Translations under genes and position numbers: made by a program
Source of the DNA: Enteropsectra breve
Taxonomy: Eukaryota > Microsporidia
Assembly: GCA_024243835.1 (NCBI GenBank)
Contig: JALPMN010000493.1
Span: 1 to 11,892, forward strand
Direction: 5' to 3'
Length of the DNA: 11,892 bases
Shown: positions 1-6,948 of the stretch, one piece after another
Layout: each line of letters opens with the position of its first letter
How positions within the stretch are numbered: the first letter of the stretch is position 1
The notes under the pieces: model-generated
Database searches by the model: none
What the model was told of the DNA's origin: nothing
The model's input: the letters and a program-made list of their open reading frames with translations, nothing else

Positions 1-124
1 TTTTTCAGAAGAAGAACAATAAAAATTTCAAAAAACACCATATTATAAGCCCTCCGGGCTTCTATTAGATTTTTTTCTGAGACTTGTTAAATACAAGCCC
101 GGGCTTTAAATATGAGAAATACGG
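1..124 (+). mobile_element. Partial pogo-like DNA transposon, copy A (3' end only)
   Basis: This is the reverse complement of the left end of the complete element at 2169-3703 (compare 2169-2289), with scattered differences. It ends at 121-124 (ACGG) next to a TA at 125-126, the dinucleotide target typical of Tc1/mariner/pogo elements. Reading plus-strand codons from 3, it encodes the tail of a transposase matching copy B and ending ISPPGFY, with a TAG stop at 66-68. The stop therefore lies inside the palindromic GC-rich terminal region. The rest of the copy lies beyond the left window edge. One base is missing relative to copy B in the CCTCC(C)GGGC run, and this puts the stop in frame here but not in copy B. 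The identity rests on similarity to copy B; the pogo assignment rests on copy B's transposase. Confidence 0.8.
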
Positions 125-125
125 T

Positions 126-150
126 ATCAGGTCACAATAAATGACCTGAT
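126..150. repeat. Perfect 9-bp inverted repeat (hairpin) in gypsy LTR at the transposon junction
   Basis: ATCAGGTCA (126-134) and TGACCTGAT (142-150) form a perfect 9-bp stem with a 7-base loop. It lies in the remnant of the gypsy 3' LTR. The TA abutting transposon copy A is at 125-126, so the insertion sits at the outer edge of one arm. Whether the hairpin was an LTR feature or a preferred insertion target cannot be decided from one site. Confidence 0.6.
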
Positions 151-167
151 GTGGTGGTTACACCGCA
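127..167 (-). repeat. Truncated 3' LTR (5' end of the LTR only)
   Basis: Immediately after the polypurine tract the minus strand continues with TG (167-166), the usual first dinucleotide of an LTR. Only about 41 bases remain before the TA at the transposon boundary. No second LTR is in the window, so the boundary is inferred from the tract plus TG rather than from a repeat comparison. Confidence 0.55.
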
Positions 168-180
168 TCCTGCCCCTTTT
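168..180 (-). other. Polypurine tract of gypsy element
   Basis: The minus strand reads AAAAGGGGCAGGA, a purine-rich run with one internal C. It lies just after the last in-frame stop of the integrase C-terminus (179-181) and just before a TG. This is the expected plus-strand primer site of an LTR retrotransposon. Confidence 0.6.
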
Positions 181-1194
181 AGTGTGGACGAATCTGGCGA
201 ATGTTTGTCCTCATCATGCGGGATGGTGTTTCCAGAGTTACAGTCTTCCGATCACTGCAGATAGCTTGAATTTTCATTGGGCCATTCCATTTTGGTGCCA
301 TTTCCCTTGTTCATTGCTGCGATGCCATGCCAGTAGCCCAACCTTGAACTTATATAACGCCTGTCGATGCAGGCTAGCTATTTCTCTGCGCTGCTTAGCA
401 AGTTTCAAAGATATGTCAATGGCTCGTGAGAGAAGAAGACGCTGTGGGGTCGGCATACTCATAGATGTACCATGCTCCTGAATTAGCTCTAATGGTGAGC
501 ATCCGAGTGCGCGATGCCATGCATGTTGAAGACGGCTTTCGGCTAATTGAATTGCTCGTGTAATTCCTAAATTTTTGAAATGTCGTAGCACAAACATTAT
601 TGGCTGATTTATGCGCTCTGATATACCATTATTCTGCGGACTGTACGCTGAACAGGTAAGTGGCCGTATGCTATGATCTTGAAGGAACTTTAGAACGCCT
701 TGAGATATAAATTGCCTGCCTTGATCGGTTAAGAATGTTTTTGGCTCTTGATGTTCACTAATCCATTTTGTTAAGGCTTTTATTACTTCTTCTGGTGTGA
801 TTGTATAGATGCAAAAGAGTCTTGTCCAACGCGTGCAACGGTCGGTGATCGTTAATATCCAGAATTTTGAGTGTGAATGCTGTCCAGGAAATTCAGAAGT
901 TGATATTGGTCCCAGTATGTCGCTAGAAATGTCTTCAAATGGGACTGTAGACGTAATATCACCTGCTAGGGCCCCATAGTTACACTTTGCTATTTTATAT
1001 CTCTGACACTGTTGACAGGAACGTGTGATCTCTTTACATTTTTGTAGTAGCCCATGCGCTAGAATCTTGTGACGAAGCAAGCGTTAAAGTGCTTGGCAGC
1101 CTGGATGTGCTAATTTCTCATAATTTTCCTTGATTAAATGGTCGAACTGTTTAAGAACTGTCTCTTTTTTCTCTCCCCTTTGAATAAAGCAGCA
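179..1194 (-). pseudogene. Integrase, Ty3/gypsy type (broken)
   Basis: In an LTR retrotransposon the integrase inserts the cDNA into the host genome. In order the region shows an HHCC-type zinc-binding part (AHPG near 1110; CQQC near 1010-1020), then the catalytic core. The core has Asp in SSDILGP (919-921), Asp in LTDQGRQF (724-726) and Glu in NNGISERIN (616-618). The last two are 35 residues apart, which is the DD35E pattern. The C-terminal GPY/F-like module is recognisable (KWHQNGMAQ, then after a stop SAVIGRL, then in another frame VTLETP to IRPH). It is broken by TAA at 1084-1086 inside the zinc module, TGA at about 274-276, and a frame change near 230-240. The core remains open, which suggests fairly recent decay. 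Confidence 0.88.
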
Positions 1195-2166
1195 TCGAGA
1201 TAAAACATCTGCATCTGAGTTTTCGGAACCAGGCTTGTATTTCATCAGGATGTCGTATTCTGCTAGGACTAATGTCCAACGCTGAGCCCTGTTCGAGGTA
1301 AGCTCAGTAGAGGATAGCAAATTTATGTGGTCAGTGTGTACTGTAATCTGAGCATTAAAGATGATCTCTTAAAATATTTGACTGCCTCGATGATCGCCAG
1401 TAGCTCTTTTTCAGTGGTCGTATAATTTTTTTGTGACCTGGTGAGTGTTTTGCTAAAGAACCCTATCACCTTTCCTTGCTGATATAAAGTAGCGCCAAGA
1501 GCCTCGTCAGAAGCATCTGTATCGATGGAAAATGTTTGATTTGGATCTGGCGTTGCCAGTAATACTTGCTGCTTTATATCCTCAAAAATACTATTAACTA
1601 TTTTTTGTTCTGTCTCAGTCCAATTAAAAGGAATTTCTTTTTTGTTTGGCGTGTCAATGGAAGTATTCTATCACTTAGCCTTTTAATAAACGGCCGGAAC
1701 CAATTTATGAATCCAAGGAGACGTAATAATTGGCGTTTAGTCCGTGGTGTTCCAGAGGCTAGGCGAAATGATTCGATGCGGCTAGTATCAGGGCGTATTC
1801 CTTCGCTGTTGATAATATGACCTAAATAGTTGACATTGCTCTCAAAGAAATGGCTTTTGTCAAAATTTAGTATTACATTGTGTATTTTTAATAATCTTAA
1901 AACTTCTCTTAGATGTTCTTGATGCTCATCTTGTGACTGAGAAATGACCAGAATATCATCTAAAAAAATTCGTACATATATAAGATGACCCAAACTTCGA
2001 GTGATGGTTCTCTGAAACACACGCGGTGCATTCGTCAATCCAAAAGGAACGCGGAGATACTCATAGTGCCGATTTAGTATTACGAATGCTGATACACGTT
2101 GGGCTTCTTCGCTAATGGCAATCTGGTGGTATCCCTGTCGAAGGTCGATTTGACTGAAGATTGTAC
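1195..2166 (-). pseudogene. Reverse transcriptase-RNase H, Ty3/gypsy type (broken, N-terminally truncated)
   Basis: Minus-strand translation starts abruptly inside the RT palm with STIFSQIDLRQGYHQI, carrying the first catalytic Asp near 2146. It continues through VPFGLTNAP and IFLDDILVIS (the catalytic DD at about 1955-1960), YLGHIINSEGI and the thumb. Downstream in other frames comes RNase H: DTDASDEALGATL, FFSKTLTRSQ and YTTTEKELLAIIEA, then VHTDH and the end ADVLSR near 1197. Frameshifts occur at an A-rich run around 1633-1652 and near 1365. The fingers and first palm strand are missing because the domain is cut at the TA next to transposon copy B. The first 14 or so codons of the apparent open frame (to 2212) are transposon sequence, not RT. 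Confidence 0.9.
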
Positions 2167-2168
2167 TA

Positions 2169-2198
2169 CCGTGTTTCGCATAATTAAAGCCCGGGCTT
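2169..2198 (+). repeat. Terminal inverted repeat of copy B, left end
   Basis: It begins CCGTGTTTCGCATAAT, matching the reverse complement of 3688-3703 exactly over these 16 bases. It then diverges slightly but keeps AAGCCC/GGGCTT. The 12-bp palindrome AAGCCCGGGCTT is at 2187-2198. The corresponding end of copy A (reverse complement of 95-124) begins CCGTATTTCTCATATT. Confidence 0.85.
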
Positions 2199-2222
2199 GT
2201 ATTTTCAACCATCCAAAAAAAA

Positions 2223-3552
2223 CTAATAGAAGCCCGGGAGGGCTTATAATATGGGTTTTTTTGAATATTTTATTGTTATTCTTCTGAAAAATAGCTAACT
2301 CATCAGATTCAATATAATCAGCGGTTACTAGGAGACTTTCTTGGGTTTGAGTCTCACTAACGTTTCTTAGAAGAGGGCCTATTCGTTCATGCTTATTTAT
2401 AGCCGCTTCTTCAAAGGACTGATTTGGAAATAAATATCCAGAAATAAGGGCATTGGCAACAATCTCAGGGGTTATTTTAGACCATGCCTTTCTCACCCAG
2501 TTGCTGACCTCATCGATTTTAGGCTTTATCAAATTTCCTCTTGCGTTTCTTTCTTGTCTAAATTCAATAAATTCATTGGTTTCTTCTCTTAAATAATCTT
2601 TAAATGGCTTGTTGATTGCAATATCAAGACTTTGCAGATAGGCAGTTGTTCCATATGGTATCATTACTTGACCAATTCTTCTTAAAGCCGTATATCTTTT
2701 CATTGCTGTTGCTCTGTGAGTACTATCACTATCCCAAACCAGAAGTCCACGCTTGTTTGTCATTAAAACACGAGGTAATGCCCTCTCAATCCAACGGTAT
2801 ATAGCTTCCTGTGTGCACCAAGCTTTTTCTGTTTCAAGAATCATTATTCCATTGGATATTAGAACTGAGTCTCTTTTACCTTTTGTTATTAATAATGGCA
2901 TCATCTTATCGCCATTTCTCTTGATAGCAAGAATGCATGTAACCCTCTAATTTTCATATCCCGTAGAAGGGACTCTAATAGATGTAGAGCCCCTAGCATC
3001 TACAGTTGTTTGAGTTTCCTCACCAAAATACACTGCAGTCTCATCCATGGCTATAACGAATTCTGGATCGTACCTGTTGATGCTTATATTGACGATGAAT
3101 TGCTTAAATAAAACTGCTTTAGCAACGATTTCTGAATCAGGTATCTTAAAAAGGGTTGTGGATATTCTCAGTGATAAGTTGTGGCGTTTCATAAAGCCTG
3201 ATAGCCAATTATTTGACGCTTTAAATGAAATCATTGAACCACCCTCACTACTTACCGAATGCTGAGTTAGTGCAAAAGCGATAATGTCTTTTCTTCGCAC
3301 TACAAGAGATCTAGACCTTCTATCACAGATCCACTGAAATATCACATCTTCCAGTTCTTCAATCACTAGTTTTCTTCCTGCCCCTTTAAGCCTTTTCGCT
3401 GTTCCCGGGCATTCTTAGTAGTGATTTTCTTTTATTTCAGACTTCCATCGCCGGATCATCCTTTCATCTAGCCCATATATTTGACAGACCTTTGAATGAG
3501 AATCTAAGTCAACTTCTGCACATATTTTCTTTTTAAAATCAAACTGTAACAT
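2223..3552 (-). pseudogene. Pogo/Tigger-like transposase (two in-frame stops)
   Basis: Starting at the ATG at 3550-3552, one reading frame runs about 440 codons. An N-terminal psq-like helix-turn-helix (SKVCQIYGLDERMIRRWKSEI) is followed by a CENP-B-type DNA-binding region (KGAGRKLVIEELEDVIFQW, then NNWLSGFMKRHNLSLR). The DDE-fold core has Asp in AMDETAVYFG (3043-3045), Asp in LLVWDSDSTH (2731-2733) and Asp in LQSLDIAINKPFK (2623-2625). The last two are 35 residues apart, as in pogo-family DDD enzymes. The frame is interrupted by TAA at 3415-3417 and TAG at 2947-2949, with no frameshift between them. By comparison with copy A the natural stop would be near 2223-2225, but an extra C here moves it out of frame and the open frame runs on into gypsy DNA to 2080. 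Confidence 0.88.
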
Positions 3553-3663
3553 TTTCTAGCCACCATAAAGTAAATTAAGGATAAAATTTTATTTTTTATA
3601 AATGACGTTAGATTTTTTCGGTAGGGGGGAGGGCTTATATTTCCTAGGTCAGCGTTTAAAATC

Positions 3664-3691
3664 TAATAGAAGCCCGGGAGGGCTTCTATTA
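3664..3691. repeat. 12-bp stem hairpin inside the right transposon end
   Basis: TAATAGAAGCCC (3664-3675) and GGGCTTCTATTA (3680-3691) pair perfectly around the loop GGGA. A nearly identical hairpin lies subterminally at the other end (about 2224-2250), and a partial version is at 3626-3640. It overlaps the inner part of the terminal inverted repeat. This is an element-end structure, not a bacterial-type terminator. Confidence 0.75.
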
Positions 3692-3703
3692 TGCGAAACA
3701 CGG
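3671..3703 (-). repeat. Terminal inverted repeat of copy B, right end
   Basis: Read on the minus strand from 3703 it begins CCGTGTTTCGCATAAT and continues into AGAAGCCCTCCCGGGCTT. The outer 16 bases match the left end. TA follows at 3704-3705. Confidence 0.85.
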
Positions 3704-3707
3704 TAGT

Positions 3708-3825
3708 TTTTGTTGTTATGTTGAACATTTTGTTGTTATGTTGAACATTTTGTTGCTTTATTAATGTTTTGTGCTAACTGTAAAGTTTTGTTGCTAAATG
3801 TAATATTTTGTTGCTTAATGAAATT
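3708..3825 (+). repeat. Degenerate 19-20 bp tandem repeat (about 6 units)
   Basis: Units begin TTTTGTTG. Two are identical (3708-3727 and 3728-3747, TTTTGTTGTTATGTTGAACA). They are followed by four diverged units at 3748-3766, 3767-3785, 3786-3805 and 3806-3825. The array starts two bases after the TA flanking transposon copy B. No gene overlaps it. Confidence 0.8.
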
Positions 3826-4703
3826 TTTTAAAGCAAAAAATACCTCAACCTTTTTCGAAAACATTCTTGAACAAACTAGAATGTTTACGTGACGACTTCG
3901 GGCGCTAACTTGATGATCTGCATGAAAATGTTGTAAACCATTGAATTCAATAGTTTTGAAATCTAACTTCCATTTTTAACCGGACGTAAATTCTGATAAC
4001 ACTCGATGATTTTAGGGCCTTATCAACCGTATTATGCGAGGTTTACCTTTATCCCTAATCAATTGACTAAGAATATTTAGCCAGAAGTAGCCTAGATATC
4101 AGTCATCATTTCATTTAATGAAGTTGAATTGGCTGTTTTGCCAAGATTATGAGAAAAATACTATAACATGCTATTTTAAAATGTAAGCATTCTTTGAAGT
4201 TAATTTACCTGAGAAGATTGAAAGCCAATCTCAACTGGTGTTAAACCTATGTGTTACCATCATTGTGAAAAAATTAATTTTTTTGCAACTTTCACTGTTA
4301 TAAATTTAAAAGTAAATCTGCTGACAGGCAAATAAGTCTTCATTTTCCAAAATAATTCACTCTCCTCATTGGGTGGTGAGCCAAATAATACGTAACCTTG
4401 TTCTGCTACTTTTACTTCTATGCTCATAGATACCGTACAATAGCACTCACATAAACCTGCGCAATTTAATATGTTTGTAATCAATTTTTAATTTGAATTC
4501 ATATTACCTGATATTCGACTCATGCTGACCTGATTGTTATCATAATATACTTGAACACAAGATGGCCAATGAATGATTTAAGATACAATCCCTATATTAT
4601 GACTAGGTAAAGTTCTATGTATTTATTTTATCATTTACTTATCAATTAATTGCTTATTAAAATCAAAAATTTTAACATAAAACTGAAAAAAAACTAAAGA
4701 ATT
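3826..4703. other. AT-rich spacer with no supported gene
   Basis: I see no convincing coding sequence, RNA gene or mobile-element remnant in this stretch. It is strongly AT-rich, especially 4560-4690. A short minus-strand open frame (4260-4484) begins with TTG rather than ATG and has no recognisable relative. The last about 100 bases presumably contain the promoter of the gene starting at 4704. No CCC start-site motif is visible there, unlike at the other plus-strand genes. Confidence 0.6.
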
Positions 4704-5642
4704 ATGTTAGGCGGAGCCAAGTACCTATTGTGCACCTGGAGTTTAGTAAGCCAAGTAGCAATGTCTTCCGACGTTTCACCGCAGACAGCCAATCCCACAC
4801 TCACTCCCCAAAGAGAAACACACAAAAACATTGGTGCCTCTCTCAAATTTCTCCTGAGCTCCAAGACCTTATTGGATAAATTTAAAAGGCAATCTTCTGA
4901 TAGATACTCTTGGCTGCATGAAAACCTTGAGCGCATCGTTGATGACAAGTGCCTTATGGATGGAGTCTGTAGCAAGAGCCTTGATGAGCTGTACGATACC
5001 CTCTTTAAGGATACCAAGTTTGAAAAAGATGAATACATGCAAGCTCTCCCACTTAGAGTATTTGATCTTCTGCAGCAGGGCATGGGTAGTCAAAGAATAT
5101 CTGGAACACAGTGCAATATTTTACTTATGAACGATAAGGAAAAATCTGCTTCAGCCAGTATTTATGAATTCCTTCCGTGCCTTAATGCCCCTGATGATTA
5201 TAACAAGTATGGAAATTTCAATCAAGAACAACTGGTAGATGAGGCCATAAAGCGCTCTGCACATCTTAAAAGGCAATATGAGAATATGAAAAATAATCTG
5301 GTTGAGGGAAGTAAAATAGTAAAAACCCTCCTTTTGCCGCAATTTGTTGTCTTCAATGGCGGAATGAGAAGCGATCCAAAGCAGATTACCCGTATCTTTC
5401 AAGAGGATTTCGCACACAAACAGTATGTTGAGAACACGAGAAGACCTAAATATGTTGCTTACAATTTGAAGTCTATTTTATATGCCAGTGACAATTGCAT
5501 GTCTGGCTGGGAAGTAATGAGCTTTGATGAAGAAGATACAGATATTTCCACTAAGATGGAGACTTTGTTTGCTGATAGCACTAAGAAGCTTCTTTATGTG
5601 CTTTATGAGCGTGAACAAAGAATAAAAGTGTCTTACTATTAA
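4704..5642 (+). CDS. Divergent USP (ubiquitin-specific protease)-fold protein, probably catalytically inactive
   Basis: A protein of 312 residues. I did not recognise it outright, but the order of conserved USP landmarks fits. NIGASLKFLL (42-51) sits where the Cys box (N-[LI]-G-N-T-C-Y) is expected. IYEFLPCL (153-160) resembles the finger/palm strand. LLPQFVVFNGG (210-220) resembles the 'LP..L.I.LKR' strand. KYVAYNLKSILY (249-260) followed by WEVMSFDEED (269-278) and LLYVLYERE (296-304) match the C-terminal strands, including the 'W..FDD' and 'YVLFYER' motifs. The catalytic Cys is absent and the GHY His box is missing between 260 and 269, while the acidic FDEE remains. It would then be a ubiquitin-binding or scaffold pseudoenzyme. 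The first 20 residues are hydrophobic; Met20 (4761) is an alternative start that would remove a possible signal peptide. AATAAA at 5642-5647 overlaps the stop. The reading frame is confident, the family moderate. Confidence 0.6.
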   Translation: MLGGAKYLLCTWSLVSQVAMSSDVSPQTANPTLTPQRETHKNIGASLKFLLSSKTLLDKFKRQSSDRYSWLHENLERIVDDKCLMDGVCSKSLDELYDTLFKDTKFEKDEYMQALPLRVFDLLQQGMGSQRISGTQCNILLMNDKEKSASASIYEFLPCLNAPDDYNKYGNFNQEQLVDEAIKRSAHLKRQYENMKNNLVEGSKIVKTLLLPQFVVFNGGMRSDPKQITRIFQEDFAHKQYVENTRRPKYVAYNLKSILYASDNCMSGWEVMSFDEEDTDISTKMETLFADSTKKLLYVLYEREQRIKVSYY

Positions 5643-5647
5643 ATAAA
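5642..5647 (+). terminator. AATAAA polyadenylation signal overlapping the stop
   Basis: AATAAA begins on the last base of the TAA stop of the USP-like gene. Signals overlapping or abutting the stop fit the very short 3' ends known in microsporidia. No transcript data are available here. Confidence 0.45.
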
Positions 5648-5670
5648 CACTATTTTAAATCATTATTATC

Positions 5671-5786
5671 TTTCATCATTATCATTCATAGTTTACTTTC
5701 ATAAATATCATTCATAGTTTACTTTCATCATTATCTTTCATTATTTCTTTCACCATTATCTTTCATAGTTTACTTTCATAAATATC
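5671..5786 (+). repeat. 26-bp tandem repeat array between convergent genes
   Basis: A half unit (5671-5683) is followed by units at 5684-5709, 5710-5735, 5736-5760 (25 bp) and 5761-5786. The shared core is TCATAGTTTACTTTCAT. It lies between the 3' ends of the USP-like gene and the clamp gene, which point toward each other. Function unknown; probably a spacer minisatellite. Confidence 0.85.
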
Positions 5787-5919
5787 TTTGCTTATTCATT
5801 AATTGCAATAGCTTAAGCATCACGGCCTGTTCTCTAATTGTTCCACAGCGATTTGAAATATATTTACTTAAAAAACATTATTCTTTATATGCTTTAGAAT
5901 TATGTATTTGTTACACAGT

Positions 5920-6597
5920 CTATTCTTTGGTTATCGTCAGAAATACACTCAGCTGCACATCGCATGTTCTAAAAATAAGGTTAATGGCCTCATCCCTCTT
6001 TGAGTATGCCATAACTCCTTCTTCAAAGCCTTCTGTAAAATACAGGATATTTTTCAATGCGTCTAAATCAAGGCTCATCGCAAAGTCTTCATCAGCGGTA
6101 TCCTCATCAATTTCCACCACAACACCCTTTGCACTGATTTTAACTCCATTTTTGATTCTTATTTTTATATTTTTATCCTTTATTTTCATTATCGTGGCCC
6201 TGAGCTCGCTTATGTCCAGTTTGAGGATGCCTTCCTGCATAAAATCAATCTCATACTCCTCCGGCTCTGCATTATACACCCATTTGCAGTAGTTCATTCC
6301 CTCCATCTGGTATTCAAACAGCGATTTTTCACTTACTGAGCAGATCCTCAGATTTTCCATATTTTTGACAAATAGCTTTTGCAGAGGAACAGCAATAAGC
6401 TTATTGCCTGTTTTGCATTCCACAAAGAAAGACTCACCGAGCCTTGCAACCAGCATCTGCGAGAAATCATCTGACACGGCCCTAAATACGATTCCTGCCC
6501 TGCTGTCTATCAGCACGTGCTCTGCTTTCACTATTCTTAAAATTTTGTCCAGGAGCTGTGTGTTTTCAGCCGATATAGTCAACTCCATGGCATGCAT
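5920..6597 (-). CDS. Sliding-clamp-fold protein, Rad9-like (9-1-1 checkpoint clamp)
   Basis: A protein of 225 residues. The opening pattern ELTISAENTQLLDKILRIV, then SRAGIVFRAVSDDFSQMLVARLGESFF, matches the first domain of PCNA-fold clamps and is closest to Rad9. The second half fits Rad9 better than PCNA: FEYQMEGMNYCKWVY (94-108) resembles the strand pair opening the second domain, and LKNILYFTEGFEEGVMAYSK (181-200) followed by INLIFRTCDVQLSVFLTIT (205-223) resembles the closing strands. Rad9 is one subunit of the heterotrimeric 9-1-1 ring, which is loaded at damaged DNA and activates the checkpoint kinase. The protein stops right after the clamp fold, with no phosphorylated C-terminal tail of the kind Rad9 uses to recruit TopBP1. 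Start: Met1 (6597) or Met4 (6588). The gene is divergent from TFB4. PCNA, Hus1 or Rad1 are the alternatives; the clamp fold is more secure than the subunit name. Confidence 0.65.
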   Translation of the reverse strand: MHAMELTISAENTQLLDKILRIVKAEHVLIDSRAGIVFRAVSDDFSQMLVARLGESFFVECKTGNKLIAVPLQKLFVKNMENLRICSVSEKSLFEYQMEGMNYCKWVYNAEPEEYEIDFMQEGILKLDISELRATIMKIKDKNIKIRIKNGVKISAKGVVVEIDEDTADEDFAMSLDLDALKNILYFTEGFEEGVMAYSKRDEAINLIFRTCDVQLSVFLTITKE

Positions 6598-6639
6598 AAA
6601 AGAGAAATAAAAAAATATGTTTTCATGCCATTATAAATA

Positions 6640-6797
6640 GCTGATTCAAAGAATACAATGCTACTAAACGTAGAACTGAGAAGATATAATAATTATGGCT
6701 CATTTACTCTAAGAAAAAGCTGACTCAAAGAATACACAGGCTACTAAACTTATAAATGAGAAGATATAATATCTATGGCACATTTATTCTAAGAAAA
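6640..6797 (+). repeat. 79-bp direct repeat, two copies
   Basis: Copy 1 is 6640-6718 and copy 2 is 6719-6797, directly adjacent. Shared segments include TCAAAGAATACA, GCTACTAAAC and GAGAAGATATAAT, and both end TCTAAGAAAA. There are about a dozen mismatches. It lies in the shared upstream region of two divergent genes. Confidence 0.85.
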
Positions 6798-6930
6798 TCA
6801 TACAAGCATATAATCTGAACATTAAATTTATAAATAAGTATTATATGATTATATACGCAATCATATTAAAACACATATTTCTTATTAGAGGTTTGAACTC
6901 TAAGAAAATATTATTCTTATATTTTTATTT

Positions 6931-6934
6931 ACCC
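6931..6934 (+). promoter_or_regulatory. CCC start-site motif of TFB4
   Basis: ACCC lies 14 bases before the ATG at 6949. CCC-like motifs close to start codons are a known microsporidian start-site signal, and three more plus-strand genes in this window show one. Confidence 0.4.
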
Positions 6935-6948
6935 TTTCTATTTCTCCA

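Larger units (their letters stand above)
127..2166 (-). mobile_element. Ty3/gypsy LTR retrotransposon fragment (degenerate)
   Basis: On the minus strand the order is reverse transcriptase, RNase H, integrase, polypurine tract, LTR start. This pol order is characteristic of Ty3/gypsy (Metaviridae). It is truncated at both ends where it meets a TA and a pogo-like transposon end (125-126 and 2167-2168). Gag, protease, the first part of the RT domain, the 5' LTR and most of the 3' LTR are absent. The reading frame is broken several times: a frameshift near an A-rich run (plus strand about 1633-1652), another near 1365, a TAA at 1084-1086, a TGA at about 274-276 and a further frame change near 230-240. 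It cannot encode a working polyprotein, although catalytic residues persist in each domain. Confidence 0.9.
2169..3703 (-). mobile_element. Pogo-like (Tc1/mariner superfamily) DNA transposon, copy B, complete ends
   Basis: The element is 1535 bp with inverted ends beginning CCGTGTTTCGCATAAT on both sides. It is flanked by TA at 2167-2168 and 3704-3705, the expected target duplication of this superfamily. Its single gene is a pogo/Tigger-type transposase on the minus strand with a DDD triad, interrupted by two in-frame stops, so this copy is probably non-autonomous. The ends carry GC-rich palindromes (AAGCCCGGGCTT at 2187-2198; hairpins at about 2224-2250 and 3664-3691). Its left flank is gypsy RT. 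Its right flank is a simple tandem repeat rather than the missing part of RT, so the two flanks do not look like one interrupted sequence. Confidence 0.85.
6598..6948. promoter_or_regulatory. Divergent intergenic region between clamp gene and TFB4
   Basis: These 351 bases separate two genes transcribed away from each other, so both promoters should lie here. It holds a 79-bp direct repeat (6640-6797). TCTAAGAAAA recurs at about 6709-6718, 6788-6797 and 6899-6908, and the last copy is preceded by an inverted arm (TTAGAG, loop GTTTGAA, CTCTAA, about 6885-6903). No RNA gene was found. Confidence 0.45.

Noticed and set aside
2167..2212. Apparent ATG start of the RT open frame at 2212
   Set aside because: The first 14 or so codons lie in the transposon terminal repeat; true RT coding begins at the gypsy side of the TA.
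2080..2285. Continuation of the transposase open frame through the transposon end into gypsy DNA
   Set aside because: Copy A shows the natural stop inside the palindrome. In copy B a one-base insertion removes it from frame, so the tail is accidental read-through of the terminal repeat and antisense gypsy sequence.
3664..3691. GC hairpin as an intrinsic transcription terminator
   Set aside because: The sequence is eukaryotic, and the hairpin recurs at each end of the transposon, so it belongs to the element's terminal structure.
4260..4484. Minus-strand open frame of 74 codons in the AT-rich spacer
   Set aside because: It begins with TTG, an in-frame TAA lies just upstream, the first ATG leaves only about 55 codons, and no motif or start-site signal supports it.
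4694..5417. Antisense open frames opposite the USP-like gene
   Set aside because: They have no family pattern, and the sense strand has coherent USP-like strand motifs across its length.
5671..5786. CRISPR-like array
   Set aside because: The units are directly adjacent with no unique spacers, so it is a simple tandem repeat.
6881..6908. Possible tRNA T-arm (AGAGGTTTGAACTCT)
   Set aside because: The loop does not have the TTCNANN layout, and no acceptor, D or anticodon stems are found around it. It is only a short inverted repeat.
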